A stretch of 5,324 nt of DNA from Alphaproteobacteria bacterium (lineage in GTDB: Bacteria > Pseudomonadota > Alphaproteobacteria > Rs-D84), in contig JAKSSZ010000047.1 in assembly GCA_024402835.1 (NCBI GenBank), forward strand, positions 1 through 5,324, written 5' to 3'. Within the stretch, counting starts at the first letter, position 1. The number at the start of each line of letters is the position of its first letter. The notes beneath the pieces were generated by a model. That model had not been told where the DNA came from and searched no databases. It saw only the letters and a list, made by a program, of their open reading frames with translations. The position numbers and the translations under genes are program-made. Shown here piece by piece: positions 1-4,903 of this stretch.

Positions 1-158
1 TTTTATATGATTCTGCTGATAATAAAACAAGAACATTTTGGGAATACGTAGAAAATAATCCAGATATGTCAAATGTTACTACATATGCCATAGGCGATTA
101 TAAAATTACAGATTATTCTGAATGGAAAATCGGTGCAAATATAGTATTGTATTTTTAA
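1..158 (+). CDS. C-terminal end of a probable outer-membrane beta-barrel protein (partial)
   Basis: The reading frame beginning at base 3 is open from the window edge to a TAA at 156-158 and gives 51 residues ending in KIGANIVLYF. The final alternating hydrophobic strand with a C-terminal Phe is the pattern the BAM machinery recognises in outer-membrane beta-barrels (family knowledge). The next gene starts 27 bp downstream and ends in the comparable NVKILF, so the two are probably co-transcribed envelope proteins. The start and most of the protein lie outside the window, so no family can be named. The reading frame itself is fairly safe: its composition looks like coding sequence, and its stop is placed just ahead of the next gene's ribosome binding site. 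The barrel assignment is an inference from a short tail. Confidence 0.6.
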   Translation, partial: LYDSADNKTRTFWEYVENNPDMSNVTTYAIGDYKITDYSEWKIGANIVLYF

Positions 159-173
159 TTTATAGTTAACAAA

Positions 174-180
174 GAGAGAG
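174..180 (+). promoter_or_regulatory. Purine-rich ribosome binding site of the outer-membrane protein gene
   Basis: The sequence GAGAGAG followed by five A residues precedes the ATG at 186. It is a Shine-Dalgarno-like purine tract at suitable spacing and fixes the start of the next gene. No promoter is evident in the 27 bp gap, so this gene probably relies on the transcript of the upstream gene. Confidence 0.55.
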
Positions 181-185
181 AAAAA

Positions 186-1034
186 ATGAAAAAAACTTAT
201 ATTGGTTTGTGTGGAGCATTGTTGTCATTTGGTGCAAATGCCCAAGGAATTGTTATTGCGGATACATTTGTTACGCCGGAAAAAAATACTATAAACGAAG
301 AAAGTATGTCTCCAACAGAAACGTATGGTACATATAAAGATTCTGCATCTGAACCAATAAAAGCAGTTGCTCATACTCTTAAAAACGATATAACAGACCC
401 ATTATTTTTGTTATCTGATAAAGATTTTTTAGCAGATACAAGTTTAGAATACGTTGATAGCAAATTTCGTATTGGTGAAGAATTTTCGTATGGGATAACA
501 AACAGTTTTACATTAAAAGCAAACGTTTTTTATCAATATGATTTTTCTCATAACAAAGAACGTGGGCTATCAAGTTTTGATTTAGGTGCTATTTACAGAT
601 TAAATGATGGAATGGGGGCAGATTCTCGTTTGATTTCAGATTTGTTGTTTGGTGCTAAATTTGGAGGAAGCGAACATGTAAGAAATCCAGAGTATGCAGA
701 TTCTTCATATTATGCAGGATTAAGATTTGGACGCCAATGGAATGGGCTTTCTTTGGCCGGTACTGTAAAATCAACATGGGTTTTTGATAAAGACCGCGGT
801 GTTTCTTTTATTGATTTTATCCCTGAATCATATTTCAGAATAGGTGAAAATTGGAGATTGGGTCTGGGATTTGATTTCTTGGTTTCTACTAATAAATATC
901 TTTTACATAATCAAGAAAAAATAGATTTTAAACTTGTTCGTCAGTTTGGAAATACTCAATATGTTGGACACATAGATTACGAGTTTGAAGAGAAAGATTT
1001 CTTGTTGGGAATGAATGTAAAAATATTGTTTTAA
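186..1034 (+). CDS. Probable outer-membrane beta-barrel protein, 282 aa, function unknown
   Basis: The protein begins with a clear Sec signal peptide: MKKTY, a hydrophobic core at residues 6-16, and an A-N-A cleavage site at 17-19 followed by Gln20. A polar, low-structure stretch (about 25-65) follows. From about residue 92 to the end there is a series of short amphipathic strands rich in alternating aromatic and hydrophobic residues, for example KANVFYQYDF (111-120), FDLGAIYRL (131-139), YYAGLRFGRQW (175-185) and WRLGLGFDFLV (223-233). The last strand, FLLGMNVKILF, ends in Phe, as expected of BAM-inserted barrels. Eight to ten strands would fit the length, so a small barrel in the outer membrane is likely. 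I do not recognise a named family or substrate. It follows a gene with a similar C-terminus by 27 bp. Its TAA stop shares bases with the stop of the convergent rarA gene. Confidence 0.75.
   Translation: MKKTYIGLCGALLSFGANAQGIVIADTFVTPEKNTINEESMSPTETYGTYKDSASEPIKAVAHTLKNDITDPLFLLSDKDFLADTSLEYVDSKFRIGEEFSYGITNSFTLKANVFYQYDFSHNKERGLSSFDLGAIYRLNDGMGADSRLISDLLFGAKFGGSEHVRNPEYADSSYYAGLRFGRQWNGLSLAGTVKSTWVFDKDRGVSFIDFIPESYFRIGENWRLGLGFDFLVSTNKYLLHNQEKIDFKLVRQFGNTQYVGHIDYEFEEKDFLLGMNVKILF
1031..1034. other. Shared TTAA holding both convergent stop codons
   Basis: The palindrome TTAA contains the TAA of the rightward outer-membrane protein gene (1032-1034) and, on the other strand, the TAA of rarA (1033-1031). 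There is no intergenic space between the two genes, so any transcription terminator has to lie inside coding sequence. Confidence 0.9.
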
Positions 1035-2287
1035 TTCTTTCTAAAAGAATTCCAATATTCTAAACGTTTTTTTATTTCACGTTCAAAACCACGTTCTATT
1101 GGTGGATAAAATGTGACCCTTTTCATGCCTTCTGGAAAACAATTTTGACCACTGCAACCGGTTTCAGTTTCTGGGTCATAAATATAATCTTTTCCGTATC
1201 CCATATTCTGCATCATTTTTGTTGGTGCATTTAAAATGTTTTTAGGTGGCACAGTGCTTCCTGTTTCTTTTGCTGTATTCCAAGCCAAAGTCTGTGCTTT
1301 GTATCCAGAGATACTTTTAGGGGCGGTCCCTAAATAAATTACAAGGTTTGTAAGTGCGATATCACCTTCGGGTGAACCCATTCTTTCATATATTTGCCAC
1401 GCAGATAATGCTATTTGCATAGCGTTTGGGTCGGCTAAACCAATATCTTCCATTGCAAATCGTGTTAATCTGCGAAAAATATACATTGGGTCTTGGCCAG
1501 ATGTCATCATTCTTGCAACCCAATAAAGCGCTGCATCTGTATCTGAAGCCCGTAATGATTTATGAACCGCTGATATTAAATTATAATGTTCGTCGCCGTT
1601 TTTATCTGAACGTAAAGCGTGTTTTTGTATAATGTTATCCAATGCGTCTGGTGTTATTAAATCGGTTTGTTTAATGTTTGAAATATATTCAACCGTATTT
1701 AATAAAAATCTTGCATCCCCATCTGCCATATTTGCAAGGTGTTCTTTGGCTTGCTGTGTTAATGGTAATGTTTTCTGCAAGAATTTTTCAGCAGAATCTA
1801 TTATAGATAATAAATCTGCTTCTGATAATGAATGTAAAACGCCAACATGACATCTTGATAATAATGCGTTATTTAGATTAAAACTGGGGTTTTCTGTGGT
1901 AGCACCAATAAATACCACTGTTCCATTTTCTAAATACGGCAATAGCGTGTCTTGTTGTGTTTTGTTAAATCTGTGAATTTCATCTATAAACAACAATGTG
2001 TTTCTGCCAATGTTATTATTGGCTTTCGCTGTTTCCATAACCTTTTTTATATCGGCGGTTCCAGAAAATATAGCAGACATTGGAACAAAGTCCATATCTA
2101 CGGAATTTGCTATTGCGCGCGCTATTGTTGTTTTTCCACATCCTGGGGGACCCCACAAGATTATATTAGATAAACTTTTGTTTTCTATCATACGGCGAAT
2201 AAAACCAGATTCGCCAACCAAATCTTTTTGGCCGATAATTTCATCTATTGTTTTTGGGCGCATTAAATCTGCAAGCGGTCTAATCAT
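1031..2287 (-). CDS. rarA: RarA/MgsA replication-associated recombination AAA+ ATPase, 418 aa
   Basis: RarA is a cytoplasmic clamp-loader-like AAA+ ATPase that acts at stalled replication forks and single-strand/double-strand junctions. All expected motifs are visible: the RPLADLMRPK N-terminus, Walker A GPPGCGKTT (46-54), Walker B LLFIDEIHRF (98-107), sensor 1 GATTENPSF (128-136), the putative arginine finger in LLSRC (R145), and sensor 2 GDARFLLN (190-197). The C-terminal MgsA-type tetramerisation part includes SLRASDTDAALYW (244-256), EDIGLADP (280-287) and GTAPKS. The ending SGQ..FPEGM..FYPP and RGFEREIKKRLEYW resembles alphaproteobacterial members. The length is slightly below the usual 430-450 aa because almost nothing precedes the core. 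An in-frame TAA just upstream of the ATG fixes this start. No Shine-Dalgarno is seen; the leader is pure A/T. The gene is divergent from ybeY-lnt. Confidence 0.96.
   Translation of the reverse strand: MIRPLADLMRPKTIDEIIGQKDLVGESGFIRRMIENKSLSNIILWGPPGCGKTTIARAIANSVDMDFVPMSAIFSGTADIKKVMETAKANNNIGRNTLLFIDEIHRFNKTQQDTLLPYLENGTVVFIGATTENPSFNLNNALLSRCHVGVLHSLSEADLLSIIDSAEKFLQKTLPLTQQAKEHLANMADGDARFLLNTVEYISNIKQTDLITPDALDNIIQKHALRSDKNGDEHYNLISAVHKSLRASDTDAALYWVARMMTSGQDPMYIFRRLTRFAMEDIGLADPNAMQIALSAWQIYERMGSPEGDIALTNLVIYLGTAPKSISGYKAQTLAWNTAKETGSTVPPKNILNAPTKMMQNMGYGKDYIYDPETETGCSGQNCFPEGMKRVTFYPPIERGFEREIKKRLEYWNSFRKN
1033..1051. terminator. AT-rich perfect hairpin at the convergent gene ends; possible weak bidirectional terminator
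   Basis: AATTCTTT (1033-1040) pairs perfectly with AAAGAATT (1044-1051) around a 3-base loop. The stem has only one G-C pair, so it is weak, and no T-run follows it directly. A T-rich stretch occurs about 15 bases further on the + strand, and an AATATTTTT tract occurs beyond it on the - strand. It lies over the last codons of rarA. Position suggests a terminator for both converging transcripts, but thermodynamic strength does not support it well. Confidence 0.25.
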
Positions 2288-2307
2288 TTTATTTTATATA
2301 TATTTTA

Positions 2308-2316
2308 TGTTATAAT
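2308..2316 (+). promoter_or_regulatory. Extended -10 promoter element (TGTTATAAT) of ybeY-lnt
   Basis: TATAAT at 2311-2316 is a perfect sigma70-type -10 box preceded by TG at -15/-14 (TG at 2308-2309), making an extended -10. The -35 region at the normal spacing (2288-2293, TTTATT) is a poor match, which an extended -10 can compensate for. Transcription would begin at about 2322-2324. This promoter lies in the short gap between rarA and ybeY-lnt. It overlaps the ATG at 2315, so that ATG would not be on the mRNA. Confidence 0.6.
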
Positions 2317-2358
2317 GGATAGTATTAAAAAAGCGTTGTTTTATCAAGTTAGAAATAC

Positions 2359-2362
2359 AGGA
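2359..2362 (+). promoter_or_regulatory. Shine-Dalgarno (AGGA) that decides the ybeY-lnt start
   Basis: AGGA lies 6 bases ahead of the ATG at 2369, which is normal spacing. The alternative ATG at 2315 is preceded only by A/T sequence and sits within the promoter -10 box. The site therefore supports the 2369 start and a 5' leader of about 45 nt. Confidence 0.6.
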
Positions 2363-2368
2363 TTTGAT

Positions 2369-4315
2369 ATGAAAGTATGGGTTAATATAGAAAATAAAAA
2401 ATGGAAAAAACACAAGATAGATTTTGAAAAAATAGCAAATAGTGCATATTTATCAAATAATTCAGATGCCGAAGTATCAATTACATTAATTGATGATAAA
2501 ACAATACACAAAATAAATAAAAAATATAGAAAAATGGATAAACCAACAAACGTTTTGTCTTTTGAGTTGGGGGACGATGTTTTGCTGGGTGATATTTTTA
2601 TCTCTTTGGATACTGTTGCCCGAGAAGCAAGAGATGCATCTGTTTCTATAGAAGAGCATAAAGCCCACATGCTTGTTCATGGTATGCTGCATTTACAGGG
2701 ATACGATCATTTAACTGATAAACAAGCGAAAGTAATGGAAAATAAAGAGATACAGATATTAAAGAAATTGGGGTATAAAAATCCATATAAAACAGAATCT
2801 GTAATAAAAAAATATCTTTTACTTATGTTGCTTGGATGTATAACTTCTTTTGGTTTTGCGCCATTTAATTTGTGGTTTTTGTCTTTGATTTGTGTTGGTT
2901 TGGCTTATTATATTGTTGTAAAACAAACAGAGAAACCAAGTTTTATTAAATCGTTATTATCGTTTTCTGGGTTTGGATTTGGATATGGAATCTGTATGTT
3001 TTGGTGGGTATTACATTCTATTTATGTTATTCCGGAATTAGCAACACAATTTGCTATATGGACTGTGCCAGCATTGGTGGGAATAGGGGGTGTATGTGGA
3101 ATAATATTTTCAATACCTTTTGCTGCATTGTCGTATTTTCAAAACAAAACAAAAATATCAAAACAGATTATTTTTGCGATAAGTTGTAGTTTGGTTTTAT
3201 GGTTGCGGGAATGGATTTTTACAGGATTTCCATGGAATCCATTTTCTAATATCACATTACCATCTGCAATAATAAGCAATTCTGTGGCGATATGGGGTGC
3301 GTTGGGTTTAACTTTTGTCATAATGGGGCTAATAGCAAGTGTTGTTGAATTGTTAAAAGACAGACATCAAAAACAGAATATTTTCTTTTTTATTGTGTTT
3401 GTGGGGTTATTTATATTTGGTTCTGTTTGCGGATATTATAATATAAAAAAAACAGAACAAAGTAATACAGAATCTGCACAACAAATCAGAATTGTTCAGC
3501 CTGCAAAAACAGCCGTTGATAAAGGTTTTATAACCAATAGCGATATGCTTAAACAAGCGAATGAAAAGTTACGCGATTTGTTTGTTTTGGCAACCAACAA
3601 TTCGGATGTTGTTCCAGATATTATTGTTTTCCCAGAAACAACATTTCCATTTGGTATATCAAATACTACAAATCTAGATTTTGCACGTATTTTAAATACA
3701 AATACTGTGATGGGTGCAAATTTGTTTGTTGATAATAAAATGTATAATTCAATGTTGATAACAGACAAAAACGGAAATATAACAAATGTTTATAATAAAT
3801 CACACCTTGTCCCGTTTGGTGAATATCGTCCGTTTGGGGATATTATTAAAACCCCCGGACAATTAACTGCTGGTGATGGTAAAAACACAATAACAATAAA
3901 CACACAACGTGGTGAATTTAATTTTGCTCCTGCCATTTGTTATGAAATTATTTTTAGCGATTCTTTGACACCAAAAAATGAAAAAATAGACGCAATAATA
4001 AATATTACTAATGACACTTGGTTTGGAAAAACACCTGGGACTTTTCAACATCTTGATATGGTAAGACGTTATGCCATAGAATCAGGTTTGCCAATAGTTA
4101 GGGCAGATTATTCGGGTATAAGCGCTTTTGTTTCTGCAAGTGGAAAAATTGTTTCTTTTTTACCAATAGGCCACAAAGGAAATCTTGATGGTTATGTTTA
4201 TGGTGCGCATAACACTTTTTACAGAATTGTTGGGCGCGATTTAATGATGATTATGATTTTAATTTTTTCAATAATTGCTTCAATATCCATACCCGTATTT
4301 CCGAAGAAAGATTAG
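2369..4315 (+). CDS. ybeY-lnt: Fusion protein: endoribonuclease YbeY + apolipoprotein N-acyltransferase Lnt
   Basis: Residue numbers count from the upstream in-frame ATG at 2315 (666 aa); I prefer the ATG at 2369 (residue 19, giving 648 aa). Residues about 19-155 are a complete YbeY, the metal-dependent RNase of rRNA maturation and ribosome quality control. They carry YRKMDKPTNVLSFE (71-84), LGDIFIS (91-97) and the zinc motif HGMLHLQGYDH (H122, H126, H132). From about 165 the protein is a full-length Lnt, which N-acylates the N-terminal Cys of lipoproteins at the inner membrane. About seven membrane helices lie between 167 and 375. The nitrilase-like domain has the catalytic triad E441 (FPETTFPFG), K495 (NKSHLVPFGEY, with E503) and C542 (ICYE). 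A last membrane helix is at 643-662. Two conserved spots deviate: GTFQH where GPYQH is usual, and RADYSG where RAxNxG is usual. YbeY sits on the end that is cytoplasmic in E. coli Lnt, so the topology is compatible. Domain calls are very secure; whether one polypeptide is made is inferred from the open frame. Confidence 0.93.
   Translation: MKVWVNIENKKWKKHKIDFEKIANSAYLSNNSDAEVSITLIDDKTIHKINKKYRKMDKPTNVLSFELGDDVLLGDIFISLDTVAREARDASVSIEEHKAHMLVHGMLHLQGYDHLTDKQAKVMENKEIQILKKLGYKNPYKTESVIKKYLLLMLLGCITSFGFAPFNLWFLSLICVGLAYYIVVKQTEKPSFIKSLLSFSGFGFGYGICMFWWVLHSIYVIPELATQFAIWTVPALVGIGGVCGIIFSIPFAALSYFQNKTKISKQIIFAISCSLVLWLREWIFTGFPWNPFSNITLPSAIISNSVAIWGALGLTFVIMGLIASVVELLKDRHQKQNIFFFIVFVGLFIFGSVCGYYNIKKTEQSNTESAQQIRIVQPAKTAVDKGFITNSDMLKQANEKLRDLFVLATNNSDVVPDIIVFPETTFPFGISNTTNLDFARILNTNTVMGANLFVDNKMYNSMLITDKNGNITNVYNKSHLVPFGEYRPFGDIIKTPGQLTAGDGKNTITINTQRGEFNFAPAICYEIIFSDSLTPKNEKIDAIINITNDTWFGKTPGTFQHLDMVRRYAIESGLPIVRADYSGISAFVSASGKIVSFLPIGHKGNLDGYVYGAHNTFYRIVGRDLMMIMILIFSIIASISIPVFPKKD
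2806..2812 (+). repeat. A7 homopolymer at the YbeY/Lnt junction
   Basis: Seven consecutive A residues fall in the codons for VIKK (residues 163-166), between the end of the YbeY domain and the first Lnt membrane helix. Losing one A would put a TAA at 2841-2843 in frame after YbeY. Gaining one A would put a TAA at 2866-2868 in frame. The run is therefore a place where polymerase slippage, or an assembly indel, would decide whether YbeY is free or fused. Confidence 0.85.
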
Positions 4316-4466
4316 AATCTGGATTTCTGGATTGGTCTATTGTGTTTATAATGTTTGCAACAGAAGTTTTATTCTCTTTTGCAAGAACACATAAAATATC
4401 ATAAAACTCTTTTTCCAAAGAAATACTTGTTTGATGTCCAAATAAAGATATAGATATTTTATGCAT
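4251..4466 (-). CDS. Small ribbon-helix-helix protein, RHH_4-like, 71 aa
   Basis: The protein reads HKISISLFGHQTSISLEKEF near its start. This matches the pattern of the alphaproteobacterial ribbon-helix-helix family PF13467 (R-x-V-x-L-x-GHxTSxxLE followed by two helices). The ribbon is at about 3-17, helix A at about 18-32 (KEFYDILCVLAKENK) and helix B at about 34-47 (SVANIINTIDQSR). A conserved-looking NLSSEIRVWIL tail follows. Such proteins are presumed DNA-binding regulators acting as dimers; the target is unknown. I chose the ATG at 4466: it is one base after the stop of the SUKH-like gene (TAACATG) and has GGA 10 bases upstream. A TTG at 4481 would add five residues but lacks a ribosome binding site. 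The last 65 bp overlap the 3' end of ybeY-lnt on the other strand. It could regulate its own operon, but no operator is visible. Confidence 0.8.
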   Translation of the reverse strand: MHKISISLFGHQTSISLEKEFYDILCVLAKENKTSVANIINTIDQSRNPDSNLSSEIRVWILKQLLKKLKS

Positions 4467-4467
4467 G

Positions 4468-4902
4468 TTAAAATTTTCCAATAATTAAACAATCTAAGAT
4501 TGCTTTAAAAGGCTCGTCGTATTTTCTTAAAATTGTCAATGTTGAATTGTCCATCATATAACAATTACCAATTAAGTCAGTAGCAAAAGTAAATAAATCG
4601 TTGCGACCAAATATCAATTTGCCAAAAAGAGGTTTATTTAAAGAATTGTCTTTGTTTATATCAACAATAGAAGGTATAGGTGCTTTTAAATCACGATTTA
4701 TTTCTGTTGGACCAAAAATATATGCAGAACCCAAATGAATACCGCCAGTTGATTTGTATAAATCAACCAAAAATGCGGGCAACAAAGATGCACCATATTT
4801 TTGTAGATTTACATTTATAATGGAAATATTAGTCACTTGGGATACCGGAACCAGAACAGCATCTTTTTGTGATAGCAAAGATAGTAATTCTTGAATTGTC
4901 AT
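4468..4902 (-). CDS. SUKH / SMI1-KNR4-like protein, 144 aa, possible immunity protein
   Basis: The SUKH superfamily is common among bacterial immunity proteins that bind and neutralise polymorphic toxins; other members have unrelated binding roles. What is seen is a fold-like pattern: an N-terminal helix (MTIQELLSLLSQ), then LLPAFLVDLYKSTGG (40-54), which resembles the LPxxfxxfyxxxGG core, YIFGPTEIN (61-69), LFGKLIFGRNDLFTFATD (92-109), NCYMMD, and a closing helix around PFKAILDCLI (131-140). The frame stays open back to 5007. The ATG at 4902 is preferred because it lies one base after the preceding stop (TAATATG), has GGA 10 bases upstream, and begins with a normal SUKH N-terminus. The longer version would overlap the preceding gene by about 100 bp in another frame. 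No signal peptide or membrane segment is present, so it is probably cytoplasmic. The SUKH call rests on pattern memory, so it is moderately confident; the immunity role is an inference. Confidence 0.6.
   Translation of the reverse strand: MTIQELLSLLSQKDAVLVPVSQVTNISIINVNLQKYGASLLPAFLVDLYKSTGGIHLGSAYIFGPTEINRDLKAPIPSIVDINKDNSLNKPLFGKLIFGRNDLFTFATDLIGNCYMMDNSTLTILRKYDEPFKAILDCLIIGKF
4477..4479 (-). promoter_or_regulatory. Ribosome binding site (GGA) for the ribbon-helix-helix gene
   Basis: GGAAAA, whose GGA occupies 4479-4477 on the - strand, lies 10 bases ahead of the ATG at 4466 and inside the end of the preceding SUKH-like gene. It favours ATG 4466 over the TTG at 4481 and suggests translational coupling. 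Somewhat long spacing keeps the confidence modest. Confidence 0.4.
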
Positions 4903-4903
4903 A

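Noticed and set aside
1426..2315. Rightward open frames lying antisense to rarA (about 68 to 105 codons)
   Set aside because: rarA is certain on the other strand. These frames show no family motifs or ribosome binding sites and look like shadows of its codon use.
2288..2320. A leftward promoter for rarA in the AT-rich gap (TATAAC or TATAAA on the - strand)
   Set aside because: Several TATA-like hexamers are possible in any A/T stretch. None has a convincing -35 or unique position, so a specific site cannot be supported.
2825..2827. Internal ATG as a separate lnt start
   Set aside because: It lies within the first membrane helix of Lnt and has no Shine-Dalgarno. It would truncate the helix, so it does not support two separately translated genes.
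2344..4051. Leftward and alternative-frame open frames inside ybeY-lnt
   Set aside because: All lie within an unambiguous conserved protein-coding gene; their translations are hydrophobic or low-complexity with no recognisable domain.
4309..4320. Small inverted repeat AGATT-AG-AATCT at the end of ybeY-lnt as a terminator
   Set aside because: The stem is five weak base pairs with a two-base loop, too tight to fold well, and no T-run follows.
4467..4481. TTG start at 4481 for the ribbon-helix-helix gene
   Set aside because: There is no ribosome binding site ahead of it and it overlaps the SUKH-like gene. The ATG at 4466 has a GGA upstream and gives the expected family N-terminus.
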